Source: Terebella lapidaria (Eukaryota; Annelida; Polychaeta; Terebellida; Terebellidae). Taken from it: 64,000 bases of DNA. This document shows positions 10,237 through 24,100 of the stretch, piece by piece. The stretch's first letter is position 1; each line of letters opens with the position of its first letter. The DNA is taken from assembly GCA_949152475.1 (NCBI GenBank), contig OX424570.1, positions 19,154,694-19,218,693 on the forward strand, given 5' to 3'. Made by a program: the position numbers and the translations under genes. The notes beneath the pieces are model-generated. The model did not search any database and was not told the origin of the DNA. It saw only the letters and a list, made by a program, of their open reading frames with translations.

Positions 10237-13200
10237 TTTTGACGATTGGTCTTGTGTATTCTGAACTGAACCCTTCTAGCGGTTTCTGGCAAGACGAGTG
10301 AGGATTAATTACTAATTACTATTTGTCTCTTGGATGTGCAGGTTCTCATATCATGATATCGAGTCTTGTGAATATTTCAGTAATATCTTGTTCAATGAAT
10401 ATTTGAATTTTCACAGGGATAATCGTATCATTGACAAAATACAGGGTATACCAAAAATATGAACATGATATATGCTATACGTGTGTGGAGCAGCTGTGAG
10501 TGATGCCTCCGGAATCAATCTTGTTTGCACCCGCCAGATAATTAATCGTCTGTTATGTGTGTAAGAACAGGGAACAGCCATACCACTGTAATACTCCCAT
10601 GGTACTGTGACACATTTACATTTGTGCAGTACGTTGTACACTTCGGCACTTGCTAGCTTCAGCATGTGATATTTACCAGGATCAGATGAGAAAATAAACT
10701 AAGAGCATTCTTCTGCATTTGTATACACGAGGACTAGTTATACAGAGAGTAAATTGTGTGTAGCTACTTTTTCACTTCACTCAATGCTATCATGGTATTG
10801 CACACGTTTGTAAAGCTATATAGGTACAGCGATAGAGTTATCGCTGTCACCTCGTACCATGTGGAGTGTAATTTTGAAACTGTCAGACAAAAACACTTTG
10901 ACGTTAATAATTTGATGAAACATCATCAAAGACAGAATGATCACCGGAAAAACCGTAAGATGTTCCCATAAATTGCTTTCCTTATGATTAAAGTTCTTGT
11001 GCTCGTGTCGTAAATTCTTCTGAATCCATTACGTCCAGAACGTGGGAGTAATGAGATGAAGTGCGACATTTCTCATTTTGTTTAGTTTATGCAGGAAAAC
11101 ATTTTCTTCATTGTGATTGATACAATCTGCATTCTCCTCCCAACAGGAGTGTGCCGAAAACAATGTTCTGGGACGATCGGTGGGAATGAAAATTGAAAAT
11201 CAGTTTTATATCGCAACAAGTTGTCTATTATTTCCTGTCGATGATTGCGACATCGTACGATTCTACATTGTATCGCATTGTAGCCATATCATGTGGATAT
11301 TTAAATGTGTCAAACTGATTTGGTCTTTTCGATTCTGCTTTCCATCAGTTTAGACTCTGTAGACTCAAGTTTAAATATAAGAAACCCATTCTCATCAGAT
11401 ATAGGGCAGGTGCGAGCAATCATCGGGGAACCAAGGCAATTTTACTTTGACATAGCAGATAATGAATCATTCCCCATCGTATGTAGCTGTCCATATATAC
11501 ATTACAATCTTCCCAAGCTATTGGAAGGGTTATTACCCAGTCTGGGTTAATATGTTTGGTTTCTGAAATATCATCAGCACGAGTTATTGAGCTGTGGCAT
11601 GCAAGTTGCAAATGGAACTTGTGGCCTCCAATCCGCAGTTTTGCAGGTAATGCAATGGTACAAGATAAAGGCTTCCCTTGTCCAAATGTTATCTTGATGC
11701 AGGATCACTTTTACAACTGTGGTCAGCTGTGTCAGATCATCTCGCATGTAAACATCAATGTGAGTGGTTGACATGGAACTGCTTTAGTATACTGTCGGTG
11801 GTTGACATCTATCACGACGTAAAAACTCAATCAGATACAAGCTTCGCAAAACCATGATTCAGCAGTTCGCTTGATAAATATTTATTCAAGGAAAACATGT
11901 GTGCATTGACCAGCAGAGCAACGCTCTGTATTAAGGTATATGTTGTACATCCATATGCTCCAGCCGTTAAGATAGTACTGTTATGCTGTGTGTGCATGTG
12001 CATTATCAATCTATATTAAATGTCACCATATAATCATCATATTGTCAGTATTCATTGTCTATGCGAATATATTACAACATATTCTTCATGCGAAACAAGA
12101 TCCATGGTCGAACATCCCTATTCATGCACCCAGTATACACAATCACTATTAATCCTGCTTTATGGCACCATGTCGAGCAAGCCCTCTGTGTCATTGATGT
12201 TCCTGCCTCCACTGGATTACTTCCTTTATCCATAGAGCGGAACTTGGTAGTACGTGTCAGGCCATGATAACGATAAAAGGTCGAGGTAATAGCTGTAGCC
12301 GCTGGTCATAAAGATATCATCTACACTGCCTCCTCTCACAACACGTGCTATCGTTATACTAGATAGGGGAGTTTGCATAATTTGACTTTGAAGAGATACA
12401 GAAGGCCACATGTAGATACTTACGTTTTCGGTGGGGTTCTTATACAGTTCCATTTTTGTGATTCGTGATTTGTTCATACGGTACATTGTATATGCTGAAT
12501 ATGACACAATAATACACATGACATCATGTAATAATGAGCAGGTCTCTGGTCTCCTTATGAATGGATAATGTTCCAGTGTATGGGCATTTCAGATCCGCCA
12601 AAATAAAACATGAGTTACAATTTTATTTACATGGCAATCAATTGTTCAGAAAGAGGATCTAGATGTCAGATGGAGGGAAATACTTATGGAATGAAAGCAT
12701 ATACAGTCAAACCTGTCTGTGTGAGACACGCTGGGGACTTTGTCAAAATGTCTCGCTTACAGAGGTGGCTCTGTTATTTAGGGTGATATAGCTGGGCGAC
12801 AAGTGAAATTTTAACATATAAATATCAACACATTATGTCAGTATCAATCATTTATTCTCATTATAACGATCACCCAACGTCATGATACACAAGTAAATGT
12901 ACAAATCAAAAAATCTAAAACAGACTGGATAAACATACAGTACTTTTTATGACTTGGTGAAAAAGTCTGTGATATTCGATGGTACAACGGATTTGGCAGG
13001 TTGATCGGGACTTTGAGAAAACGTCTCGCTTGGGCAGGTGACGCCCCTATAAAGGTGTATCGCTCACCAGGTTTGGCTGTATTCCCTTGCCAATAAATTG
13101 CTGTGTCGTTTTACTACCACCTGAGGTATATACATCTATTGTGTAAACAGTAAGTGAATACAAATAAAATCGACACATTGCCACTGGTTGGCACCACACC

Positions 13201-16200
13201 AGTAAATATTCTAATGACGAGAGTGTGGGTATGTTACATAATACTCACCGTGCAACACGGTATCCAACCATAATCTGAGATATGCTCACCATTTTTGTGA
13301 ATTGATACTGATTAGTCTTTATCATAGATTCACATCCATCATTCCAACACCCAATTAGTACTTTTTTTCCCATAATAAATACTCAGTAGACTCTCTATTT
13401 TTTCACGAATCACTGTGCCATTGAAACAGTGTTGCTTCCATACAAATTTTGCAAGTATCAAGGTGCGGGAATACCAAAATAGGAACGTGAACAGCTCCTG
13501 CTAACTCGTAAGAAATTAAGTCAATTAAGTCAACGAATCATCCGTTATGTGTTTAGCAAACAAAAACGAGCTATACAGGGTATTAATCCCAGGCAAATGG
13601 CGAGCACAGTGTACTGCATCCTTTGGTTAGTATTAGCGGACACATCCATTTAAAAAGATCGCCTTGTGAAATATTCTCGTTTCAGTGAACGATAGATAGA
13701 TAATGATTCGCCAATATTAATAGCTCTGTCGGGAATCCCAGCCAGTATCCATAGCATACAACCTCGGACACTAATTCATATTATGAATCCAAAAATCAAA
13801 ACCATTTGCATGTGGATGGATCTCTTTAAAAACGAAAACATGCCACTCCAGGAAGGGTTTTTAGAATCTCACGCATTTGGTGTGCCCATCACAGTAAGGA
13901 TAAGGTTTCATGCATAATTTGAAGAGATAGAGTACCTTGAGCGCAATGTCATGCAGTGATATGTCGGGTGCAATTAGCACTACTATGTAACTGGACAAAA
14001 CGACGTTACTCCGGATTGCATTACAATCATCAACACATTTGGATAATTGAATATGTCAAGCGGAAATGGTCATTATTGTTATGGTTGCCATGGTATCGGA
14101 CTCAGTGGAGTCTCATTTTGATTAAATGTTTCATAAAACTTATGTTTTGGGAATATGTCAAAGACAACCACACTCTACCTCTGTCAATATTTATTAGGCC
14201 TATGTACCTACATACTACAATTCATACATGTACCTCGTCTGGAAAATAATTCATGGTCGAATTTCCTCAAGCTCGTTCCTAGCATACACAATCGCTAGTA
14301 AACATGTTTTATGGCGCCATGTAAAGCGGAGTCCTCCGTTTTGCCTCCATTGGATTACTTCCGTTATCCATAGAGCGGAACTTGTAGTACGCGCCATGTC
14401 ATGATAATGATGAAAGGTCGAGGTAATGGACCAACTAACTGTAGCTATTTGTCATTAAGATATTATCTATTCTGCCTGCTCCCACAACTAAAAATTTATA
14501 TGTATTCTGTATGGTTTGCATAATCTGACAATCACACGTTTTAGTGGGGCTATGTAGTTTTTTGTGTTGGATTCAGTATTTGCACATACCGTATTGAACA
14601 ATTTCGTGCACATCTTAATTGCTGAATTCCGACTGAGCCAATCAGATTAAAATGATAAAAAACTGAGGCAGATTATATAACGAACAAAATCAGAAAACTT
14701 GGGGGTAGCCACCAAAATAACCAACGTAGGTCACGGTAGGTGCAGTAGGTAACTTGTTTGGTCAGTTTTAAGCTAATTCGCGTAAAAATGGGAAAAGCCC
14801 CATGGGATTGATGGGTCGGGTCCTATTGTTTGACATCTATGTGGTCTCCGGTGTCACTTTGCAAAATGCCGGACCTTAATTGCAGTAGACTAATATTTTC
14901 AGACCACTGGAACAAAGATCTTTTTACATGAGGAATAAGGCGTAGTACTACATAAAGAAGATTTCTCATAATCTTAAACCTATCACAATAATTATGCCAA
15001 TGTATTCCTTTTTCGTAGAATTAATTTTTCAAAAAACGTACCTTCTTTCTTCTTCAAAATTGTTCATGACATCTGCTACTTAGCCCGGATTAAAATGCTG
15101 CACATGAGAATCGGACTCCACTGTCAACATCACTTGCCAATAAATTATTTAGCTGTGACCTGAAAGTAACATTGGTGTAACATCAGTTCTACAACAACTC
15201 AGTGGTGTAGATACATCTCCTTTGTAAACAAGAGTGAGTGGGTGACATGGAACTGCTTTGACACATTGCCACTGGATGACATGACACTCAATTTTTTTGA
15301 GTCTGGGAGGTACAATAGGGAAGTCACGGTTCAAACAGTAAACTTTAATTCGTTTCCATTAACTCGAGACTAATAAGCCTGCGTCATACTTTCCCATCCC
15401 CATCTGCCTATACAACTGTTGAGATTCTCCATATTATATGGGTGTACCTTCGAATTTTTGCATGCATCAAAATGTTATTGAGGTATGTGTTTCGTTCATA
15501 ATATTTCACAGTTACCAATTTGCAGGATACACTAAAATAAGACAGTAATGGTATGTATGTGTGTAGCGGTTGCTAGTAAGGTATGATAAATCAAGTCAAT
15601 TTTATTTGCACCAGGCAGATGTCAAAGCCTCTTCTTGTTTGTACCAACAGAGACGAGTTATGCACAGCATTACTTTCAGGCTAATGCAGTGGCAATTACA
15701 CTGTTACACTTTCAAGTGCAAGGCGTCCATTTGTTAGCATGAGCAGGTTTTATTTAACAGGCATGGGGTTAGATGGAAGAGTAAACTAGGAGCCTTCCTC
15801 CAGATTTATTCATATACACAGGAGAAAGTTCAACAGAGATTTATTCTGGTGCGACTACTATTTTACTTCAGTTGTTAGCAATATTACATCAGGTGCATCG
15901 GATGCATTTTTGTACACACTGGGCCGGGTAGTGTCATGTTATTTCATTTTATATGTACCGTGTACTGTATGCTGAAAAAAAATTGGAGTTTTTTTTATGA
16001 ATACACTTGATGCAGTCACATGAAATAGCATGCATGACGCATTCAAAGTAAAAGAAAGTAAAAAGTAAGTAAGGAAACCAAAATATGTTGCAATGAATGA
16101 TATGCTTTTGATATTATATTTTTTCTAACGTCTAACGTGAATGATATTCTTTTGAGACTATAAATCTTGTAGGAGTGTGGGCGATTTGTCATAACAATTC

Positions 16201-16682
16201 TTTTGAATCCATTACCTCCATGAAACGTCAAATAAAAATTACATGATGCTCAAGCGTTTTGAGGCAGAAAAAAGTATAAACATTGAATTTTAAACAATCG
16301 CTGTTGGACAGAAAAAATGATAACATTGATGCATGTGTTGATGATGTTCGATTAATCTCACGTACCATACACTCTTATAGTCAATTCAAAATATGTCAGA
16401 TATTTATACTTATTCATGCGATATACATGTAGGTGTAGACATCCGCGAATTATTATATCTCTGACGAGATGCCACCAGTGTTCATAGCCACCAAGCCAGT
16501 CACCAATCCTGTTTTATGAATCCTCAAATCAAAAACCGTATGCCGGTGGATAGTTTTCCTACCGGAGAGGAAGCTTTATCACTGAAAGGCAAACTCCATG
16601 GAGTAGCACACGAAATTATCAGCGATAATGATAGAAGGTTGATGTAATTGTTGAATGAAATGCCAGCAAGAGTTATTAAGTA

Positions 16683-17224
16683 TACTCTGATTTTCTGACT
16701 TGTTTCCACCGGCTTTTGACAATAATTTTGTGATGCTGAATCGTATCAGCCTATAATTAGGCATACTTCAACAAGGAGTGAAACGGCAATTTTATATCAA
16801 ATTTCAGACTTCTATCGGAAAAATTGAAGAAGTTGGCTGTCTACCCCAATGTTAAATTTCAACCCAAAACGGGATCTCGAGAGTCTGAGCATAATCGATA
16901 ATTTGGTTCTGTTTACATCCATCAGGATTCAGTGTATTATTCTAATTTTGGAGTGGAAGACACATTGGTATGTATTCGACACAAACATGTTGATTTCAAA
17001 AGATTTCACCGCTACAAAACCGAGAAAATGCACAAAATTGTGTGCGGACCCGGACATTAAATGACTACATGTACGGCTTAATTTAACATTGGGGTAGATT
17101 GCCAACTTTTTCAATTTTCGCGATAGAAGTCCGAAATTCGGTACTAAATTGCCGTTTGATACCATTCAGCATTGCAAAAATATCAGCAAAAAAACAGTGT
17201 AAACGAGTTAGAAAAATCAGAGTA
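16683..17224. mobile_element. Foldback/MITE-like element with TA target duplication
   Basis: The ends TACTCTGATTTTC and GAAAAATCAGAGTA are inverted repeats. The similarity continues inwards, so that about 16683-16860 pairs with about 17080-17224 (for example TACCCCAATGTTAAATTT against AATTTAACATTGGGGTA). TA flanks both ends (16681-16682 and 17225-17226). Copy B of the duplication holds the empty site, TTAG-TA-CCTCTAAAG, with a single TA. A TA duplication and such ends fit a non-autonomous Tc1/mariner-type element, though the superfamily is inferred. No transposase frame is present; the small frames at 16849 and 16929 are not significant. Confidence 0.85.
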
Positions 17225-17924
17225 TACCTCTAAAGAATAAACTCAAATGAGTTAGCGGGCAAAATTTCACTTGGTAAACCAATCACGAAAAGGAAACGAC
17301 ACTGTGAATAATACAATTTGATAACAACACTTTTAGGTGCAATGTCATGTTGGGGTTTGACCGGTGATATCAGGACAATCATGTGTTTTGGAGTTACTCT
17401 AGGTTGCATTTAATCAACGCAATTGAATAATTAAATGCGTCGAACAGACAGGGTTATTCTGATCATGGTTTCTAGGGTATCGGACCCTGTCGGCTCGAAT
17501 CGAGATCAAGACAGACAAAAAGACAAAAACAATGGGGCAGGTGCGAGCAATCTTGGGGGAGTAAAGCCAATTTTACATTGACAAAGCAGATATCAAGTCA
17601 TGCGCACATTGTCATCAGCTCCCATATATTGCTGCGTTTATTCCCAGGCTGATACAGTGGTAATTACGCACTTTATTGCAATATGTCTGGTTGCTGGAAG
17701 GTAACGCCCATGCTTTCCATCAATGCTACTCGTGAATTGAAAATATGTCAAATGCCCTCTGACGACTCTTCATTCTTTTTCGACTTGGATCACTTTCGTT
17801 GCCAATCAATTATTCAGTTGTGACCTGAAAGTTGAAAATGGAGTTTGCGGTGCAGGAACATCGCCTCGCTTGCCCGTGGGTGACTTTCACGACTTTAACA
17901 ACATATACAACATATAACTTTAAC

Positions 17925-18157
17925 AATATATATACATAGGCTAATTTTAAACGTGAACTGAAAACACATCTGTTTAGAAAGGCATTTGAACTTTAAGTCA
18001 ATAATCTAGTCATTTCATTTTGTTTTTATAACTTTTTCATTTACATGGTTTTACATCTCTTAGAATCTTCCGTGTAATGTGTTGGATTTTCCATTGTCAA
18101 GCGCATAGAAACGCATGTCACCTTGCGCTTTATAAATGAATAAAATTATTATTATAA
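17925..18157 (+). mobile_element. 5'-truncated LINE 3' end, copy A
   Basis: The frame at 17940-17996 reads ANFKRELKTHLFRKAFEL then stop. This is the widespread C-terminal signature of CR1/L2-like non-LTR retrotransposon polyproteins (FKRxLKTHLF). It is followed by a short UTR with CTTGCGCTTTATAAATGAAT and an (ATT)n tail. Only the last residues remain, so the copy is dead on arrival. The clade assignment is uncertain. Confidence 0.7.
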
Positions 18158-18474
18158 AACAGCAAGCAGTTGCTTGCTTTTGTAGCTGTGCAAGCTTTTG
18201 AGAGCAACATGTTAGTGTCGAATACACAAAGTGTATATCCCGGTCCAAAATTACAACAATAAATCCATTCCTGGTAAATGTACACGCGATATAATATCAG
18301 AATATCCAAAGATGCCATTGTGGACCGAAATTTAACGTTTTGGTTGTCAACGTTTCCAATTTTTTCTGCTATAGAAAATATGCAGTTCGGTAAACAGTTC
18401 CCATTAGATCACCAGGCGTGAAAGTATGAGAAAATATGGAGACGATGTAAACAAGAAAAAACTAAAGTTTACAA
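18158..18474 (-). mobile_element. Diverged copy of the foldback element family, reversed
   Basis: Its plus strand matches the reverse complement of the interior and left arm of the element at 16683-17224. The matching segments include TTTTGTAGCxGTG, CTTTTGAxAxCAACATGTT and GTGTCGAATACA, and then a stretch ending GAxGTAAACAAG. It is considerably diverged and its left end is cut off exactly by the LINE (ATT)n tail. Short frames of about 60 codons here are not meaningful. Confidence 0.6.
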
Positions 18475-18850
18475 GCTTATCTAAAACCATATTTCAGCAG
18501 TTGACAATAGTTGTGATGTGTTTGAATGTTTATCAGTGGACATAAAATATCCTGATAATGCCATCATATCATCAACACTGTTTATGTCTACACATGTGTT
18601 AGAATATATACGTCAACTGACACCAGATCCATGGTCGAATATCCTAATAACCCCATTCTTTTTCAAAGCATACACAATCACTCCTAATCGTGTTTTATGA
18701 CGCCATGTTGATCAGAACCCTCTGAGTCATAAATGACTTTGTCACCACTGGATTACTTCCCTTATCCATATAGCGGAAGTTATAATACGTGCCATGTCAC
18801 GATAACGATGGAAGGTGGAGGTAATGGACCAACTAACTGTAACTGTAACT

Positions 18851-19070
18851 ATTGATCGCAAAAAAAGTATAAGTAAAACATTGCATGTTAGTGTTTGCAT
18901 GTACAGTGGTGTCGGTGTGGTACCTTCAGGTGATCTCATTCCCACTGGGATACAGACTTTGTCTTTTGGGATCACCTGAGATGTGTTGTAAAATGTGTAT
19001 TGAATTTAATTCGTGTATATTGTATTGTTTGTTTTACGCACATCTCAAATAAATTACCTACCTACCTACC
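18851..19070 (+). mobile_element. SINE or LINE-tail insertion with (TACC)n end, copy A
   Basis: Related array segments (for example 14440) read directly from AACTAACTGTA into GCTATTTGTCATTAAGAT. Here about 220 bp intervene, flanked by TAACT at 18846-18850 and 19071-19075. The insert contains GGTGATCTCATTCCCACTGG near TTTTGGGATCACCTGAGA and ends in CAAATAAATTACC followed by TACC repeats. Such a simple-repeat tail with a short target duplication is typical of retroposed elements. The insertion is present in both duplication copies and so predates the last shared state. Confidence 0.6.
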
Positions 19071-20964
19071 TAACTACTGGCCATAAAGATATCATCTACT
19101 ATGCTTACTGCCTCGTAACGAGCTATCTGTATTATTAATAGGTTGAGTTTGCATATTTTGACCATGACACTATATGTAAGTTTCCGGTGTGCTATGTAGT
19201 GGCACCGTTCTGTTATTCAAGACTTGCACATTCTGTGCATTATGCTGAATATGGAATGACACAATGACATAAAGTGGTTCACAATAAAATACAGACAAAA
19301 GTCATCATACACGTATGACCGTTGGTAATGTAATAACGAACAGGTCCCCTCTTACATAGCAATATATTGGAAATATATACTGCAAAATATATAATATATA
19401 TAAAATCTATACATGAATATGTTTAAATATATACCAATCATGTTGGAATAACATCTACACTAGTTAAATGATTTGAAGATTTGTCTCCAAAAGTGGACAG
19501 TTGCTGTAAGGCAATATGTACAAAGGTAATGAGTTGATGATGCACAATACACCAGCCTTTTGAATTTTTATTTATTTGGTTGGGTTTTGATGATCTGTCT
19601 TGTTCATTTCAAAACTCGACTCATCCTATAGACTTTATTAATATTGTCTTTGTAATCACGTGTTACAAAATTATTAATTCTCTGCAGGTGTACACCTATA
19701 TCATAATAATGTACGTTTTGATGCTTCATTGGCATCTTTCGACACATTCTTGATGAATGTTTATGTTTGCAGAAAATGACACATACTGGCTCTGCAGTGA
19801 AATCTGATAAAAGTCTAGATTCAGTATTTGATTGAGGTCTCTGCAAATTCTACTCGATAAGGAAAGTTCAAATGGATTACAAGACAGGCTTAAGTGCGTA
19901 GTCATGTACGGATGTGCCTGGTGTGATCAACACAACACTACATCTAGGAAATTTCATCGGATAATTGGGTGTGTCAATATCGGAGCCACTCCAAGACTTG
20001 GGTTTGAACTGAACAAAAACACTTGACACCTGCTCTCAAAGCTGAATAACAGGTGCTATCAACAAACGTGGATTCACATGACCAATGCTGTTTTAACGGC
20101 ATAGATACAGAATCATGTATCCGGTCAGCTGCAAATGGGTATGTTCTGCAATATTCCCAACCTAATGGAGTTGCCATTACATTTCTTGGTGTTCATTTGC
20201 GCTTTGACGAAATTGGCATATTTTGCCACTGTTTCTATCATGGTTTGGCAACAGATAAATGCAAGGCAATGAGAGAAACACATATCTATATATTTTGATC
20301 AAATCCTTGTTGTAATTGTCTCCACCACATATTAGTTTATTTTGTGTTACTTATACATATTTCAGTATACCATTCTGCAATATCTAACCTGACTTGCACC
20401 AATTACATTTGCATTAGTCAGGAGATTATATTAGACACTGCTTGTATTTTGAGATCATCTATTTTCGAAATGTTCGATTGCTGACTATTAGTATTTGCCT
20501 TTCAAATCTTCAGAGGTGTAAAATATTTATGCAAAATCCTCTGTGCGAGACAGTGGGGTGTTCTTTTTTTCCGATTGCATCATATGCTGTGTAGTTACGT
20601 GCCACAAGAATCACCATGTGAACATGACTTTTCGTATAATACATCATTATATCAAAAATAGCATATAAATTCTGTGCTGACTATCAACAATCAATACACA
20701 AAATGAATTTGTATCCGTGAATAATTTTCAACCATTTTGGCATTTGTATAATCACGACGTTATCTTTCAAATTTGGGATGCATCTGTATTTCAATATGTT
20801 TGTTTTTTAATGACACCATGCGATGGTGTCAATACCGTTTTTATATATACTATATTTTTTTCAATATGCGTATCATCACGAACGTTTTTTAATGTACAGT
20901 TATATATAACCCATTCCTCATTTGCCTATATCGGTTCTGGAACGCCTTTGATGTGTCGACATCG

Positions 20965-21130
20965 TCGCCAATAAATTATTCAGATGTGAACTGAGTATCA
21001 CGTTTCCACAGCATCCATTTTACATCATTGTGTGGCGGATACGTCTCTTGTGTAAACATCCATGTAAAAGGGTGACATGGAACTGCTTTATTGCATCGGC
21101 GCTGGTCGACACCACACCAGTACTTATTGA
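20965..21130 (+). other. Open frame within an array block (copy A)
   Basis: From AATAAATTATTCAGATGTGA a frame stays open for about 54 codons: NKLFRCELSITFPQHP, then YIIVWRIRLLCKHPCKRVTW, then a stop at LID. The copy-B equivalent near 31443 keeps the same frame with conservative changes. Other copies of this block (15140, 23525, 34285) have stops or frameshifts. It has no ATG or clear splice sites, so I describe it without calling a gene. Confidence 0.25.
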
Positions 21131-24100
21131 TTGATGGTAAGTGTGGATTTGAAAGGGGTGGCGATGGTGCAAAAAATTGGCCTCATACATCCAAACTTAT
21201 TAATGTTCCACTCTGCCATAGAATTATGATATGGATTTGATACATACACTGGATAGCTGCATGATATCAACATATGACTTTCAATACAACGGATTGTGAG
21301 GATTCCTTCAGGCAAACCTAAAACACCAGACCTTAGAATAAAAACAAACGATAACCAAATATTGTATCTAAAGACACACTGGCGCCATTAGGGGCAGGCA
21401 GTGTGAAAACTGTTATTAGACATATTATATATTTTTCATAGCAGATATTTTTGTCACAGTGGTAAAATAATACTGAATTGTTTTATCTTCGTTGGGAGTA
21501 TTTATGTATATCATCTTATACCAACTTTCACTCAGCAAGTCTGATGTTTGAAATATGTTGTAGTCGACTCATTATTTACTATCAACCAGTCAATCTGTTT
21601 CCTGGGACCATGACCCAGGACATTTGCATTGTGTATCCATTCTGAACACCCGAAGAGTTAACATTGAGTAGATGTTATGATGTTGTTATGATAATGCTAA
21701 AAGTATGCGGTAATAGACGGACTAAGTGTGACTACCAGTGATACAAATGTAAAGTAGAGTTACCGTTTCCGAAATATAATTCCAACGAGAATGCCTTGCC
21801 ATGGGATAAACACAATATCTTACCATACTTACCACACAATGATATAATAAGCTTATCACCACTATGTAAGGAAAGTGCTTACACCTTGGCCATATCTGTT
21901 GCAAATTAAATTGATTTGTGGACAATGAATGCAGCAGTCTCTAGTATAAATTGATACTCAATGGTCTGGATGGAGAAATGAATAGTATACACAAATAATT
22001 CAGAATATAATTTGTTACTGTGATATATGGGACAAACTGTCGCATCTGGTACAATATTTCAGGATAGAACCACTAGGCCATTACTCGATTAAGAGTTACA
22101 CCATTACACAATATCAGTGTTGTTCTCATTTCTGTTGTGGAAATAGTAGCGATTTGTTAGAAATGGTGGTTTCAATATTATGATATGTAGTTTTAATTAG
22201 CGGTTTCAATATCGTGATATAATATAGATAATATATATATTATGTATGTACATCAAGCGTTACTTTAAAGATTCTTCTGGCACCATATGATCAACAACAT
22301 GATCGTCATACTACATAATGAAAATTCAATAAAATATGCTATTCGAAGTAAAAAATAATTATTGTAATTGGTTCTGTCCCTTGAGAACGAGCTCATGCTG
22401 GATCGATTGACATTCATGGATAGTGCAAACTCCACCAGTGATCCGAAGAGGTTATGTGAAACATCGACACAATTTGCTTGAGCCCAATCTCAAAATGTCA
22501 ATAGCTAATTTGTCCAGTTTCGGAATGCCCAACAAATTGCTTATTTCTGCATAATCACTGATCTGATATTTAGTGACTAGTTGATAACAGGATCATGAAA
22601 AATAACGCTAGTTGGATTGATACATTTCCTGCCTTTTGTTTGGATAGTTATGTGTGTTTGACAGAGATATTAAACTCGTTTAATACTTGGTTCTAGATTA
22701 CATCCACCTACAAAATGCATGCATGAAAACATATCTCCAAGCTGCAGAGCAGGTGCTAGCTTGTGCATAGGGATCAAGTCAAATTGGCTTTGGTAGAGCA
22801 GCTCATGAATCATGCTCTCCATTGCCTTTAGTTGTATGCACTTTGCTGCATTATTCCCGGACTAATGGAGTGGACACTTCTTGATGTGATAATACATCTG
22901 CTAGTAGCTGGAGCTGACACAAAACTACAATTTGCACTTCGGGTGCGACCAGGATGGGAACTTGACACTGGCTCTGGTGTTGTGACAACAGGCAAATGCG
23001 AGGCCATTAGAGAAACATAGTTAATATTCCTCCTTGTTACCACTCATGCAGCCATTTCTGGAATTGTGTCTTCTTGGTATATTCATTCATATTGTTGTGG
23101 TATGAATATTACACATGGTGTGTATATTAATGCATGGTTCAATATGAATCAACATAAATATCTAAATACAAATGCATACCAAAGTGATAAGATTGATCGT
23201 CAAATTCAATTGCAATAGGTTTGCACAGCATTTTTTTCAGCATTGATTATAATTACTTGATTTCTATTCCCTTCCGAAGTTATATTATCTTTAGTATGTT
23301 TGAGAAGAAATATACCAATGAATAAAATTAATTTTGTGTGTCATATTTCCATTCACATTTGTTTATCACGATGCTGGAACTCATAAGACGTGTTGAATTA
23401 CTAACATGAACACTTTTCCGTAATCACATGTTTATCAATTATTCAAAATGGTGGCAAAATCAATCACCTGGGTATAATTCGCGTCGAAGAAACACTGGAT
23501 CACTTTTGACGTCACCTTCACTGCCAATAAATTGTTTAGCTGTGAACCTAGTATAACGTGTTTCTGGCATCCGTTCCACATCAAGGTGTGATGGACATAT
23601 CTCTTGTGTAAACAACCATGTCAAAGCGTTACGAGGAATTGTGTGAATACATCATCGTTGGTTGACACTACACCTGTATAGTATGAATGATGGAAGGTGC
23701 GAGTATGAAAGGGAAAGTGACGATGCAGAATGTTCAATCCATCCATCCCTACCCATATATTTGACGACTCATAAATATTCAATACATACACTGGGTTACT
23801 ACATATTCTCTTATGCAGGTTCAGTTATCACAATAGTCAGTATATACTTGTTGTCGTCTGATGCTGTCTCTTTGTGTATGTAATTATAAATGAAATTTCT
23901 AGCAAGGTTCATCATCAAACATTCTGTTTAGTTCACTCATCATACACAACAAAATATTATTTCTATGAAGCAGGACCTCCCGCACCATGTGTCATTCTGC
24001 CTTCACTGGAAGAGTTCTCTTGACTGTAAAGAACGATATTCGTCAATTGTGCCAGGTTATGAGCACCCACAGAATTTGTGGTGATGGACCGACTGACTCT

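Noticed and set aside
22832..23020. 62-codon frame kept in both duplication copies (also 33227-33415)
   Set aside because: About nine of twelve differences change the amino acid, close to the neutral ratio. The start codon is not supported and no homologous product is known.
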